A stretch of DNA of 64,000 bases from [Clostridium] saccharolyticum WM1 (GCF_000144625.1 NC_014376.1:868001-932000), one strand, 5' to 3'. Positions 1-8,863 are shown, counted from the stretch's first letter. Program-made: numbers and translations. The notes: generated by a model from the sequence alone, not told the origin.

Positions 1-1340
1 GAGATGAAGTGGAACGCATTACGGAGATCGATACCCTGACCGGAGAGATTCGGGCGGAGTTGGGGCATGTGGCCATATTCCCGGCCTCCCATTACGTGGT
101 ATCAAGGGAGAAGATGGAGCTGGCAGCACAGACAATCCTGGAGGAATTAAAGGAGCAGGTGGCATATTTTAAAAGCGAGGACAAGCTGTTAGAGGCCCAG
201 AGGATATCAGAGCGGACAAATTTCGATGTGGAAATGATGAAGGAAACCGGCTTTTGCTCCGGGATCGAGAACTATTCCAGGCATTTAACCGGCGGCCGTC
301 CAGGAGACCCCCCCTATACCCTGATCGATTATTTCCCCGATGACTTTCTGATCATAGTGGATGAATCCCACATCACCCTGCCTCAGGTGCGGGGCATGTT
401 TGCTGGAGACCGATCCAGGAAGACCACTCTTGTGAATTTTGGTTTCCGCCTTCCCTCTGCCCTTGATAACCGGCCTTTGAATTTTGAGGAATTTGAGTCA
501 AAGATCAATCAGATGATGTTCGTTTCTGCCACACCTTCCGTATATGAGGCGGAGCATGAGCTTTTAAGGGTGGAGCAGATCATCCGGCCTACCGGGCTTC
601 TGGATCCTGAAATCGATGTAAGGCCGGTGGAAGGACAGATCGATGACCTGGTTTCCGAGGTAAATAAGGAAATTTCAAAGAAAAACAAGGTACTGATCAC
701 TACCCTGACCAAGCGGATGGCAGAGGATTTAACCGATTACATGAGAGAAGTAGGAATCCGGGTCAAATACCTCCATTCCGATATTGATACCCTGGAGCGC
801 TCTGAAATCATCCGGGATATGCGTCTGGATGTGTTTGATGTGCTTGTAGGGATCAACCTTCTGCGGGAGGGCCTTGATATTCCGGAAATCACTTTGGTGG
901 CGATCCTGGATGCGGACAAAGAGGGATTTCTCCGGTCTGAGACCTCTCTGATCCAAACCATAGGAAGGGCGGCCAGAAATTCCGAAGGCCATGTGATTAT
1001 GTACGCAGATAAGGTGACGGATTCCATGCGCGTGGCGATTGAGGAGACCAACCGAAGGAGAGCCATACAGCAGCTCTATAATGAAGAGCATGGAATCACA
1101 CCCACCACCATCAAGAAGTCGGTCCGTGACCTTATTGCCATCTCAAAAGCAGCCATTGAGGAAGAGAAGGACTTTAAAAAGGATCCGGAATCCATGGATG
1201 CAAAAGAATTGGAGAAGCTTGCAAAGGAGCTTACAAAGAAGATGCACCAGGCGGCAGCAGAGCTGAATTTCGAGGAAGCTGCCAGGCTGCGTGACCGGAT
1301 GGTACAGATTAAGAAAATGCTTCAGGATATGGAAGATTAA
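1..1340 (+). CDS. uvrB: Excinuclease ABC subunit B, 5'-truncated by window edge
   Basis: UvrB is the DNA-loading helicase-like subunit of UvrABC nucleotide excision repair in the cytoplasm. The frame is open from base 3, so the gene begins before the window; about 445 of the usual 660-670 residues are visible. Seen in order are the DESH Walker B region, SATPS (motif III), the [13 protein letters not shown] motif V region, QTIGRAARN (motif VI), and a C-terminal UVR domain ([14 protein letters not shown]) that binds UvrC. The N-terminal Walker A part and the beta-hairpin lie outside. The GTG at position 9 is internal and not a start. Identification is secure. Confidence 0.96.
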   Translation, partial: DEVERITEIDTLTGEIRAELGHVAIFPASHYVVSREKMELAAQTILEELKEQVAYFKSEDKLLEAQRISERTNFDVEMMKETGFCSGIENYSRHLTGGRPGDPPYTLIDYFPDDFLIIVDESHITLPQVRGMFAGDRSRKTTLVNFGFRLPSALDNRPLNFEEFESKINQMMFVSATPSVYEAEHELLRVEQIIRPTGLLDPEIDVRPVEGQIDDLVSEVNKEISKKNKVLITTLTKRMAEDLTDYMREVGIRVKYLHSDIDTLERSEIIRDMRLDVFDVLVGINLLREGLDIPEITLVAILDADKEGFLRSETSLIQTIGRAARNSEGHVIMYADKVTDSMRVAIEETNRRRAIQQLYNEEHGITPTTIKKSVRDLIAISKAAIEEEKDFKKDPESMDAKELEKLAKELTKKMHQAAAELNFEEAARLRDRMVQIKKMLQDMED

Positions 1341-1420
1341 AAAATAATAAGAGTCATACGGTTCACTCATGAAGGAACCCTGTCTGGATAAATAAATTGT
1401 TCCGTATGGGCGGATTGGTA

Positions 1421-1449
1421 TTGACAATGATTCTCAATAAGAGTAAAAT
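1421..1449 (+). promoter_or_regulatory. feoAB promoter with overlapping Fur box
   Basis: A sigma-A type promoter is seen: TTGACA at 1421-1426, a 17-base spacer and TAAAAT at 1444-1449. Bases 1422-1436 read TGACAATGATTCTCA, matching the 7-1-7 Fur consensus TGATAATNATTATCA at 13 of 15 positions counting the free centre. The overlap with the -35 and spacer would let Fur-Fe(II) block RNA polymerase. The inference fits the ferrous uptake genes downstream. Confidence 0.75.
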
Positions 1450-1522
1450 CTCAATGGATGCATCTGAGGCAGAAGCCTTGGAACGCCGCCGGAGGAAGCG
1501 GCTGCATTCAGAGGAGATTATT

Positions 1523-1756
1523 ATGAAGCTTTATGAAGGAGAAATCGGAACAACCTACATTGTTTACAGCGTGATGGTGAAGGATGCCATTACCAGGCGA
1601 TTAGAAGCCCTTGGAGTCAATGAACAGACTCCTGTTACCCTGATGAATAAGAAAGGCAGCGGTACTGTGATCATCAAAGTCAGAGGTACCCGCCTTGCCC
1701 TTGGAAAAAGGATATCGGAAGGAATTGAAATCAGGGAGGCAGTGAAACATGAGTGA
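1523..1756 (+). CDS. feoA: FeoA ferrous iron transport accessory protein
   Basis: A 77-residue SH3-like cytoplasmic protein that assists FeoB in Fe(II) uptake. I chose the ATG at 1523 because GAGGAG lies 7 bases upstream, the protein then has the usual FeoA length (about 75), and the longer frame from 1397 would run through the promoter at 1421-1449. The C-terminal half (VTLMNKKGSGTVIIKVRGTRLALGK) has the FeoA beta-barrel pattern with the conserved RG.R.ALG stretch. Its stop overlaps the feoB start by 8 bases, implying translational coupling. Fur regulation is inferred from the upstream site. Confidence 0.9.
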   Translation: MKLYEGEIGTTYIVYSVMVKDAITRRLEALGVNEQTPVTLMNKKGSGTVIIKVRGTRLALGKRISEGIEIREAVKHE

Positions 1757-3746
1757 AGAAAATAGAATGATCCATGTCGGGTTTGTGGGAAACCCTAACT
1801 GCGGTAAAACCACCTTATTTAATGCATTTACAGGTGCAAAGCTAAAGGTGGCCAACTGGCCAGGCGTTACTGTGGAGAGAGTAGAAGGTGAAACAAGTTA
1901 TAAGGGACGTCCCATCCGAGTCGTGGACACGCCTGGAATTTACAGTCTGACCTGCTATACCCTGGAAGAAATCGTAACAAGGAAATGCCTGGAAAATGAT
2001 GAAGTGGATGTGATCATCAACGTAGTGGACGCTTCTTCGCTGGAACGGAATCTGTATTTAACCCTTCAGCTTCTGGAACTCAAAAAACCGGTGATCCTGG
2101 CACTGAACATGATGGATATCGTTGAGGACAGGGGAATGGAAATTGATCTGCACCGTCTTCCTGAGATGCTGGGATCCATTCCGGTGGTTCCGGTTTCCGC
2201 AAGAAAGCGGACAGGGCTTGATGTGCTGCTTCATGCGGTGGTACACCATTATGAAGAAGGCCCTCAAGGCGTGGTTGTAACCTATACGCCTAAAATTGAG
2301 AATAAAATTTCCAAGATAGAGACCATTTTAAAGGCTCATTACGGAGATTTGGATAATTTAAGATGGCACGCCATTAAGTTTCTGGAATATGACGAGGAGG
2401 TCTGGAATGACCATCCCTTAGATTTAAGCAATATCATTGACCATAATTATGAGAAGGAAATTATCAATCAGAAATATGACTATATAGAAGGAATTATCCG
2501 GGAATGCCTGGTGAATAAGGAAGAGAAAGCAGCATTTACGGATAAAATCGACGAGTATCTGACTCATCCCTTATTGGGAGTGCCTTTTTTCTTAGGTATC
2601 ATGGCTCTGGTGTTCTTTTTGACCTTTACGGTCGGCGATTTTTTAAAGGGGTATTTTGAGGCTGCGCTGGGCATGCTTTCCGTATCCATGCAGCAGGTCA
2701 TGGAAAATATCCATGCAGCTGCCTGGATTACTTCCCTGGTGGTGGATGGAATTGTAGCCGGAGTAGGGGGAATTCTCACGTTCCTTCCCAATATATTTAT
2801 CCTGTTCCTTGCCCTGGCGTTTCTGGAAGACAGCGGATATATGGCCAGAGTCGCCTATGTCATGAATGAAATCATGGGGCGGGTGGGGCTTTCCGGTAAG
2901 GCCTTCCTTCCCATGCTTCTTGGGTTTGGCTGCACCGTCCCTGCGGTTATGGCTGCCAGAGCTCTGCCAAGTGAAAAGGACAGGAAAAGGACAATCTTAA
3001 TAACGCCTTTTATGTCCTGTTCCGCCAGACTTCCTATTTACGTGCTGTTTTCCCAGATGTTTTTCCCGGACCATGCCCTGATTGTGGCCTATTCCCTGTA
3101 TCTCGTCGGATTATTGATGGCTATTGCCATTGCATATGTAACACACCGGCTGGCAAAGGCGGAGGAAGAGGATACCCTTCTTATTGAGCTTCCTGAATAT
3201 AAGACGCCAAATGGGAGAACAGTAGCCATATATGTATGGGACAAAGTAAAGGATTATCTGGGTAAGGCAGGAACTACTATTTTTCTTGCCACCATTGTCC
3301 TTTGGTTTGTTTTAAACAGCGGGACTTCGGGATTTGTCACGGATGTCTCACAAAGCTTTGCAGCTGCCGTCGGAAGGGTTCTGATTCCTGTGCTCCGCCC
3401 GGCGGGCCTTGGGGACTGGAGGATCGCAGTGGCCTTGATTTCCGGGCTTTCCGCAAAGGAAGTGGTGGTTTCCAGCTTTTCGGTCCTGTTTGGAATCAAC
3501 AATATAAATTCAGCGGCAGGAATGGGAGAACTGTCCAAGATTCTTGGAAGCTTTGGCTTCGGCGGTGTGAATGCTTATGCCCTGATGATTTTCTGTCTCC
3601 TGTATTCCCCATGCATTGCAGCTGTAGCAACGATTAAAAAGGAAACGGGCTCCCTAAGATGGACCATTGGCATGGTTTTCTTCCAACTGACAGTGGCATG
3701 GGTTGCTTCTGTACTGGTATATCAGATTGGAAGCCTGATCTTTTAA
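1749..3746 (+). CDS. feoB: FeoB ferrous iron transporter
   Basis: FeoB is the Fe(II) permease of the inner membrane, with a cytoplasmic G domain. In its 665 residues I see the G1 loop GNPNCGKTT near residue 12, the G2 Thr region GVTVE, G3 DTPG near 58, G4 NMMD near 120, then a helical insertion and about eight or more membrane segments with the Gate-type motifs (around GFGCTVPAV and the LSAKEVVVSS repeat). Length is normal for a Firmicutes FeoB. It is translationally coupled to feoA and shares its Fur-box promoter. No feoC follows. Confidence 0.97.
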   Translation: MSEENRMIHVGFVGNPNCGKTTLFNAFTGAKLKVANWPGVTVERVEGETSYKGRPIRVVDTPGIYSLTCYTLEEIVTRKCLENDEVDVIINVVDASSLERNLYLTLQLLELKKPVILALNMMDIVEDRGMEIDLHRLPEMLGSIPVVPVSARKRTGLDVLLHAVVHHYEEGPQGVVVTYTPKIENKISKIETILKAHYGDLDNLRWHAIKFLEYDEEVWNDHPLDLSNIIDHNYEKEIINQKYDYIEGIIRECLVNKEEKAAFTDKIDEYLTHPLLGVPFFLGIMALVFFLTFTVGDFLKGYFEAALGMLSVSMQQVMENIHAAAWITSLVVDGIVAGVGGILTFLPNIFILFLALAFLEDSGYMARVAYVMNEIMGRVGLSGKAFLPMLLGFGCTVPAVMAARALPSEKDRKRTILITPFMSCSARLPIYVLFSQMFFPDHALIVAYSLYLVGLLMAIAIAYVTHRLAKAEEEDTLLIELPEYKTPNGRTVAIYVWDKVKDYLGKAGTTIFLATIVLWFVLNSGTSGFVTDVSQSFAAAVGRVLIPVLRPAGLGDWRIAVALISGLSAKEVVVSSFSVLFGINNINSAAGMGELSKILGSFGFGGVNAYALMIFCLLYSPCIAAVATIKKETGSLRWTIGMVFFQLTVAWVASVLVYQIGSLIF

Positions 3747-3772
3747 ATTTCATATTTCAGAGGAAGAAGCCT

Positions 3773-4552
3773 ATGAATGATAAGCTGCTTGTGGAGACTG
3801 CGGTTCTGGCAGGTGAGATCATGCTGGTGAGCGGTGCGGAAATTTACCGGGTGGAAAATACCATTGACCACATATTGCGAAAGGCGGGAAGGGATACTGC
3901 AGAAGCCATTGTTTTTTCCACAGGGATCTTTGCGTCCCTTAACGATCCCTCCATTGAGGCCATAACAGTCGCCAGAAGAGTCACAGGAAGATCCACCAAC
4001 TTAAACAGGGTCTATCTGGTCAATGATGTTTCCAGAAGCCTGTGTGAGGACCGCATAACGGTTGAGGAGGCTTATGGAAGGCTGAAGGAGATCCGGAATG
4101 CTGTTCAGTACGGAAAAAGACGAAAGGATATTGGTATCATAGGTGTTGCAGTATTCTTCACTCTGCTTCTGGGCGGAAAATGGAGGGATTGCCTGGCGGC
4201 TGCGGTCACCGGAATTTCCTTAGCAGCGGCAATGGAGGTTTCCATAAGAATCAGGCTGAATGATTTCTGTGCCAACGGAGTCTGTGCATTTTTAATAGCC
4301 GTCTCCACTCTTTTCATGGAACGGTGGTTTATGCCGGGAATCAAAAGTGATATCATTATGATCGGTGCAATTATGCCTCTGCTTCCAGGTGTCATATTTA
4401 CTACGGCGATCCGGGACACGTTAAACGGAGATTATGCCTCAGGAACGGCAAGGATCATGGAGGCAGTTGTGATCGCTCTTGCGGTTGCCGCAGGTGTGGG
4501 AGCTGGTATGGGCTTATTTCAGTGGATAACAGGAGGCGGGCTGACATGGTAG
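3773..4552 (+). CDS. ThrE-type threonine/serine exporter, N-terminal-domain subunit (DUF1212)
   Basis: A 259-residue protein matching the first half of the ThrE exporter family: a soluble N-terminal region (VSGAEIYRVENTIDHILRKAG, with the family's R-E motif) followed by about four or five hydrophobic segments from residue 120 onward. In many Firmicutes ThrE is split in two genes, as here. The ATG at 3773 follows GAGGAAG; longer frames start inside feoB. It lies 26 bases after feoB and overlaps the next gene by 7 bases. Substrate is inferred from the family only. Confidence 0.85.
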   Translation: MNDKLLVETAVLAGEIMLVSGAEIYRVENTIDHILRKAGRDTAEAIVFSTGIFASLNDPSIEAITVARRVTGRSTNLNRVYLVNDVSRSLCEDRITVEEAYGRLKEIRNAVQYGKRRKDIGIIGVAVFFTLLLGGKWRDCLAAAVTGISLAAAMEVSIRIRLNDFCANGVCAFLIAVSTLFMERWFMPGIKSDIIMIGAIMPLLPGVIFTTAIRDTLNGDYASGTARIMEAVVIALAVAAGVGAGMGLFQWITGGGLTW

Positions 4553-4965
4553 TACAGACGATGGGGGCTTTTCTGGCAGTGATCAGTTTTTCCCTGATCC
4601 TGGAACTCCCAAGGAAGCACGTGGCTTTGGCGGGAGGAATCGGCGCAGCCGGCTGGCTTGTTTACCTTTTGGTAGATGCCGCGGCTGGGTCTGTCATAGC
4701 CGCGGCCTTTTTATCCAGTTTGCTGGTGGCCTTAGCCAGCCATATTTTTGCGCGGATTTTTAAAACGCCGGTTACGGTGTTTCTGGTGGCCGGTATCCTG
4801 CCATCGGTACCGGGAACCTCCATATACCGCAGCGTGTCTTATGTGATCAGCAATAACCCACAGCTTTCCAGCCATTATCTGGTGGAGACGCTCCAGGTGT
4901 CCGGCGCCATAGCAATGGCTATTTTTATCATGGATTCTTTGTTCCGATTGGGGCAGAAGAAGTAA
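4546..4965 (+). CDS. ThrE-type exporter, C-terminal-domain subunit (DUF3815)
   Basis: A 139-residue integral membrane protein with about four hydrophobic segments and the motif PSVPGTSIYR, typical of the second half of split ThrE exporters. It probably forms one transporter with the preceding gene, which it overlaps. The ATG at 4546 is preceded by AGGAGG at a normal distance. Its 3' end overlaps by 38 bases the end of the convergent DUF5688 gene, so there is no room for a separate terminator. Confidence 0.85.
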   Translation: MVVQTMGAFLAVISFSLILELPRKHVALAGGIGAAGWLVYLLVDAAAGSVIAAAFLSSLLVALASHIFARIFKTPVTVFLVAGILPSVPGTSIYRSVSYVISNNPQLSSHYLVETLQVSGAIAMAIFIMDSLFRLGQKK

Positions 4966-5893
4966 ATGAGATGGACAGCTTATTGCTGTCTTTGGAAAAG
5001 AAATAGATGTGATTGGACAGGCGGTCTTCTTCCGGGACTTCCTCCTGATTAATGGAGAATACAGTTTCTGCCAATTCATCAAGGGAAATCTCTTGATTGT
5101 ATGGAATGATGAGGACTTCGTGAATGCTGGAGGGCAGTATGATTAAATCGCTGCTGCAGCAGGAGGCGAAGTCTTTTAATATGCCCTCATAAAGCAGGCA
5201 CCCGGCTCCATTGATTCCGGAGGAGTTGGACAGCACATACATGGGAGGTGACAGAGGGGCAGTATCAAAGAATTCTTTCAAGGTATCTTCGTTTATTCCA
5301 TTGTCTGAGGATTTTTTTGCAATCTCTTTTATGGCATCTGGCAGAGAACGGATCCGGGCAGGGAAAAGGCGTGGAGTATTAGACTTAGCTGCCTGGTATA
5401 TTTCTTCTGTGGATAATTTCCAGGCTTTTTTATGACGGTTGTGGATGAGAGCGGTAAGAAGACTGTCTTCATCGTTTTGGAATGACAGGCAGAATATAAT
5501 GGAAAGTTCCAACTCCGGATAAGAAATGTGCGGGACTTCCTTTAGCAGCTCCCGGTTGGCTGGTTCGTTAATAAGGCGGAAGATGATTTTTTTCATGATC
5601 TGGTCCTGGGATAAGAATTCCTCAATAGGAAGCTGGACAGGCAGAGGGCTGTTTTGATAAAGGGCCATAATGTCATCCAGGATGGCATGAAAAGGTCTGC
5701 CATTTTGATATGATTCATAGAAATGGTTTAAATAGATAGTGGGTGCAGCACGTTCATCCGATTTTCCAATGCAAAGACCATGGAGAATTAGACCGTTGTT
5801 CTTGGTAATGGGCTGAAGCACCAGGGTGTACTCCGGCCCCAGCCTTTCGCTTAGGGAATGTTTGACTGTTTCCAGAAATGTTTCGTATACCAT
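4928..5893 (-). CDS. DUF5688 family protein, function unknown
   Basis: A 321-residue soluble protein without signal peptide or membrane segments. The N-terminus (MVYETFLETVKHSLSERLG) and the phrase I.YLN.FYE.Y..GRPF match the pattern I associate with DUF5688, a family frequent in Lachnospiraceae, with many copies per genome and no known function. The start has a strong AAGGAGGTATAC ribosome site on the minus strand. It converges with and overlaps the ThrE-type gene. No catalytic motif is recognised. Confidence 0.8.
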   Translation of the reverse strand: MVYETFLETVKHSLSERLGPEYTLVLQPITKNNGLILHGLCIGKSDERAAPTIYLNHFYESYQNGRPFHAILDDIMALYQNSPLPVQLPIEEFLSQDQIMKKIIFRLINEPANRELLKEVPHISYPELELSIIFCLSFQNDEDSLLTALIHNRHKKAWKLSTEEIYQAAKSNTPRLFPARIRSLPDAIKEIAKKSSDNGINEDTLKEFFDTAPLSPPMYVLSNSSGINGAGCLLYEGILKDFASCCSSDLIILPSSIHEVLIIPYNQEISLDELAETVFSINQEEVPEEDRLSNHIYFFSKDSNKLSISFTSSAPIGTKNP

Positions 5894-5995
5894 ATGTATA
5901 CCTCCTTAGATTTGTTTATGTAAACTGCTTGCGGCAGAGTTACAACAAGATAGAATGGGGGATGAAATTGATGGACCAGTGCTGAGAAATAAGAC

Positions 5996-6160
5996 ATGCC
6001 AGATTTTAGGCTCTTTCATTATAAAGGAGATGGCGGTAAAAAACAATATTATTTTTGGATGTTCGATGCTGATAAACTGAATTTCAAAGAATATCAATAT
6101 ACAAATGGTTATTTCAGACATCATGTTATGAACAGGAAGGAACCGCATATAATAGAATGA
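5996..6160 (+). CDS. Possible 54-residue small protein
   Basis: The 290 bases between the DUF5688 gene and the LysM gene hold one small open frame with protein-like composition, rich in aromatic residues (KKQYYFWMFDADKLNF). An in-frame stop sits two codons before the ATG, and no convincing ribosome site is seen. It may be a short gene or a remnant of a longer one. I do not recognise a family. Confidence 0.3.
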   Translation: MPDFRLFHYKGDGGKKQYYFWMFDADKLNFKEYQYTNGYFRHHVMNRKEPHIIE

Positions 6161-6182
6161 ATAAGACCATTTGAGAGAAGCC

Positions 6183-7475
6183 ATGATCATACACGTTGTT
6201 CAACCCGGTGAAACCATATTTTCAATATCAGAGTATTATAAAATTCCTGTTAACAGGTTAATATTGGAAAACGGAATTGAAAACCCTAACAATTTAGCAG
6301 TTGGCCAAACCATCGTGATTGTTCAACCGGAAACACTCTACACGGTCCAGGCCGGCGATACTTTGGAGAGTATTGCGGAGCAGTACGGTGTTTCACCAAT
6401 GGAATTGTTAAGAAATAATCCCTATCTTTCCGATAGGAAAATTTTATACGTCGGTGAAACCATAGTTATAACCTATCAAACGACTAAAACAAGAACAACT
6501 GCCACCAGTGGATATATCTTTCCTTTTATTGATCATTCTGTTTTAATAAAAACACTTCCTTTTTTATCCTATCTTACCATATTTAATTATAGGGCTACGA
6601 TGGATGGAGAAATTGTCTCCAGTGATGATGACACGGAACTTATCCAACTTGCTAAAACATATGGTACTGCACCCATGATGTTTGTCTCCACAATGATGGA
6701 AGAGGGAATCGTCAGCCGTGAGGTGACCTTTAATATTTTAAATAATCCTGCTGTGCAGGAGAGCCTGATTGAAAATGCTCTTCAAATCCTGAAAACAAAA
6801 GGCTTTTATGGTATAAACATATATACTGAATCCATTACCTATGAAAATATAGACAGCTTTGCAGTTTATTTGGAAAGGGCCGCAGCAATCTTTCATTCAC
6901 AAGGTTTCAGGGTAGTAATTACCATAACACCGGCTACGAATATTGATACCCCAAACGTTGGTTTTGAAAAAATTGACTATTCTAAATTGTCTGATTTTGT
7001 AGATGGGATCATATTTTCTTCTTACGATTGGGCTAGGTCTTACAGTTATCCAAGCGCCATTTTTCCGGTTAATATCTTAAGAGATTTGTTGGATTACATG
7101 GTAAGTATTATTCCGTCTGAAAAAATTTTTTTGGGAGTCACTGCTCTGGGTTATGATTGGACACTTCCCTATGTTCCCGGTGCCACAGAAGCTACTGTAA
7201 TATCATACAATGGTGCGGTACAAATTGCAGCGGAAAATGGCATACCAATACAATATAATGAAGCAGCACAGTCGCCTTTTTTCTATTATACAGATAATGA
7301 TGGAATTATGCATGTCGTATGGACGAAGGATGCAAGAAGCTTCGACGCAAGGGCAAGACTGGTAGAAGAATATAATCTTCAGGGCTTATCTTTTTGGACC
7401 GTTATGAGATTCGTTGCACAAATGTGGTTTATTATTAATAATCAATATTACATCCAGAAGTTTATCTTTGATTAA
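6183..7475 (+). CDS. LysM-LysM-GH18 protein of the spore cortex hydrolase (YaaH/SleL) type
   Basis: A 430-residue protein: two LysM domains (HVVQPGETIFSISEYYKIP at residues 3-50, YTVQAGDTLESIAEQYGVS at about 55-100) followed by a GH18-like barrel (about 115-430). Relatives in spore formers are N-acetylglucosaminidases acting on spore peptidoglycan fragments. There is no signal peptide, as in SleL/YaaH. The usual DxxxDxE active site aligns with YGINIYTE near residues 212-219, so both Asp appear replaced by Tyr and only Glu remains. ATG 6183 is preferred over the TTG at 6171 because the LysM domain starts immediately and GAGAGAAG precedes it. Confidence 0.85.
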   Translation: MIIHVVQPGETIFSISEYYKIPVNRLILENGIENPNNLAVGQTIVIVQPETLYTVQAGDTLESIAEQYGVSPMELLRNNPYLSDRKILYVGETIVITYQTTKTRTTATSGYIFPFIDHSVLIKTLPFLSYLTIFNYRATMDGEIVSSDDDTELIQLAKTYGTAPMMFVSTMMEEGIVSREVTFNILNNPAVQESLIENALQILKTKGFYGINIYTESITYENIDSFAVYLERAAAIFHSQGFRVVITITPATNIDTPNVGFEKIDYSKLSDFVDGIIFSSYDWARSYSYPSAIFPVNILRDLLDYMVSIIPSEKIFLGVTALGYDWTLPYVPGATEATVISYNGAVQIAAENGIPIQYNEAAQSPFFYYTDNDGIMHVVWTKDARSFDARARLVEEYNLQGLSFWTVMRFVAQMWFIINNQYYIQKFIFD

Positions 7476-7487
7476 ACATTACATAGA

Positions 7488-7516
7488 GCCGATGAATGCC
7501 GGCTCTTTTGTATATA
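7488..7516 (+). terminator. Rho-independent terminator after the LysM/GH18 gene
   Basis: GAGCCG and CGGCTC form a 6-bp stem with an 8-base loop followed by TTTTG, 13 bases after the stop codon. Confidence 0.7.
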
Positions 7517-7637
7517 AAAATTTATGAAAGTGGGAAAAATACAGCTATCCGCTAAATGGTTTGGGATAAGCAGCAGAATAATTGTTAAAAATATTGCTAT
7601 ACTTATTTGATCTTTAAAAGAAGGAGTAATTCAATCT

Positions 7638-8072
7638 ATGATAGAACAGGATACTATAAAACTCCTGCGTGAGTGTGATGCTGGTGTAAAAATGGGGATT
7701 GCATCAATCGATGATGTTTTGGATTATGTTTGTAATAATACCTTTAAGCATTATTTGAATGAATGTAAAAAGGAACATGTAAAATTAATGGTAGAAATAC
7801 AATCATTGCTGGATGAATCTCATGATGATGGCAAAGAACCTAATCCAATGGCAAAGGGGATGTCTTGGTTGAAAATAAATGCGAAGATGGTCATGAACGA
7901 ATCAGATCATACCGTTGCGGATTTGATAACAGAAGGGTGTAATATGGGAGTGAAATCTCTTAACAAATATTTAAATCAATATAAAACAGCTGACGAAAAA
8001 TCCAAAGACATTGTAAAACGGTTAATTCATCTGGAAGAAAGACTTGCTGAAGATATTCGTCAGTTTTTATAA
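7638..8072 (+). CDS. Helical protein, possibly ferritin-like (DUF2383-type)
   Basis: A 144-residue soluble protein predicted by eye to be nearly all helix, with amphipathic repeats at 1-35, 38-60, 75-105 and 110-144 (for example VKSLNKYLNQYKTADEKSKDIVKRLIHLEERLAEDI). The arrangement resembles four-helix ferritin-like or PA2169/DUF2383 proteins of unknown function, but I see no clear metal-ligand set. The ribosome site AAGAAGGAG lies at a normal distance. It stands alone between terminators. Confidence 0.55.
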   Translation: MIEQDTIKLLRECDAGVKMGIASIDDVLDYVCNNTFKHYLNECKKEHVKLMVEIQSLLDESHDDGKEPNPMAKGMSWLKINAKMVMNESDHTVADLITEGCNMGVKSLNKYLNQYKTADEKSKDIVKRLIHLEERLAEDIRQFL

Positions 8073-8158
8073 CTGCAAAGATAGACGATTGGAATTATTT
8101 TTCAAACAAAGGTTTCGTTGATAACATCACTACACTAAAGCTAAGCGGATTTGAAAGA

Positions 8159-8193
8159 AAAATACCCCCAAAATGAACTTGGGGGTATTTTTC
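8159..8193. terminator. Strong bidirectional-type terminator hairpin
   Basis: AAAATACCCCCAA and TTGGGGGTATTTTT form a stem of about 13 bp with a 7-8 base loop; A- and T-runs on both sides would allow termination in both directions. It lies 87 bases after the helical gene and downstream of the small minus-strand ORF. Confidence 0.8.
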
Positions 8194-8225
8194 GAACTAA
8201 GGTTTCAGCTGTTAACAATACTTCG

Positions 8226-8261
8226 CTAACAGCTAACTGTTATTTCCGCATTGCCATCCAT
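8226..8261 (-). CDS. Possible 11-residue leader peptide (minus strand)
   Basis: On the minus strand GGAGGTG is followed 7 bases later by an 11-codon frame reading MDGNAEITVSC and a stop. The stop region lies in a hairpin (GCTGTTA / TTAACAGC), and the strong terminator at 8159-8193 follows. This has the shape of a leader-peptide attenuator, but no structural gene follows on that strand. It may be a relic of a mobile element. Confidence 0.25.
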   Translation of the reverse strand: MDGNAEITVSC

Positions 8262-8387
8262 AGCCTGACACCTCCGTTTTTTATAATGTGTTATTATTAA
8301 CCACAATAGTATTATGAGCATTATTTATAATAATATGATGGAAATAAATAGAAAGACAGATGTGGATTAAAGAACGTTATCATATCT

Positions 8388-8463
8388 TTACAAGTCTTTT
8401 ACCAGTGTAAAAAACGAAAGCGTAAAATTAAGGAATATAATCAGGACAGGAAATCAGTACATA
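8388..8463 (+). pseudogene. Tyrosine-integrase N-terminal relic (copy 1)
   Basis: Reading across one frame change gives KSFTSV..ERKIKEYNQDRKS, matching the arm-binding / SAM-like start of a phage-type integrase (KTERELKRKIKEYNEDR in the copy at 11711-12156). Bases 8421-8451 are identical to 11872-11902 except for one base. Only about 25 codons remain, so the gene is dead. Confidence 0.6.
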
Positions 8464-8556
8464 TATCCACGTAACGTAAAACCATTGTTCTAAGCGTTTT
8501 TAATAACAATTTGACCACTTATATGGTTGGATACCTAAATCAGTCCATATGCTTGT

Positions 8557-8760
8557 ATGAAAAATATGAGTATGTGGGCTTATTTTAGTGCCTCAAACTC
8601 CGGCAAAACTAGGAAGGACAGCCGTGATGATGCGGCAGATGAACCCAGGAAAGTAATCAGAAGCAAAACAAAGAAGGAATTCAAAGGACTGGCGGACCGT
8701 CTGGAAGAGTATCTGGAGGGTGAAACAGGAGTAAAAAGAATCAGGGAAGCCAGGGAATAA
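8557..8760 (+). CDS. Small charged hypothetical protein
   Basis: A 67-codon frame coding for a highly charged protein (KTKKEFKGLADRLEEYLEGETGVKRIREARE), with a likely C-terminal helix. The ribosome site is poor and the N-terminus (MKNMSMWAYFSASNSGK) is doubtful, so it could be the tail of a degraded gene. It ends just before the promoter of the Cys-rich peptide. No family recognised. Confidence 0.35.
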   Translation: MKNMSMWAYFSASNSGKTRKDSRDDAADEPRKVIRSKTKKEFKGLADRLEEYLEGETGVKRIREARE

Positions 8761-8763
8761 ATA

Positions 8764-8792
8764 TTGACATATGGGTTATTGAATTATATAAT
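8764..8792 (+). promoter_or_regulatory. Consensus sigma-A promoter of the Cys-rich peptide locus
   Basis: TTGACA at 8764-8769, a 17-base spacer and TATAAT at 8787-8792 give a perfect consensus promoter. Transcription would start near 8799, leaving a 65-base leader before the peptide start. This is the best promoter seen in the window. Confidence 0.85.
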
Positions 8793-8863
8793 ACAGTGGT
8801 AATATATTCCTTTTTGAAGATAGCTATTGTGCTAATATTTATTTTGTGAAGGAGGTTTATGCT

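Larger units (their letters stand above)
8073..8556. other. Non-coding stretch with terminator, minus-strand leader-like ORF and integrase relic
   Basis: This 484-base AT-rich stretch has no normal gene. It holds a strong hairpin terminator (8159-8193), an 11-codon minus-strand open frame with a perfect ribosome site (8226-8261), and a relic of an integrase N-terminus (8388-8463). Bases 8087-8119 and 8187-8219 form an imperfect direct repeat. I see nothing further. Confidence 0.5.

Noticed and set aside
1397..1522. Long N-terminal extension of FeoA
   Set aside because: A full promoter with Fur box lies inside it and a better start with GAGGAG exists at 1523.
5906..6190. 94-codon minus-strand frame
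   Set aside because: No ribosome site; it overlaps the start of the LysM gene and looks like non-coding AT-rich DNA.
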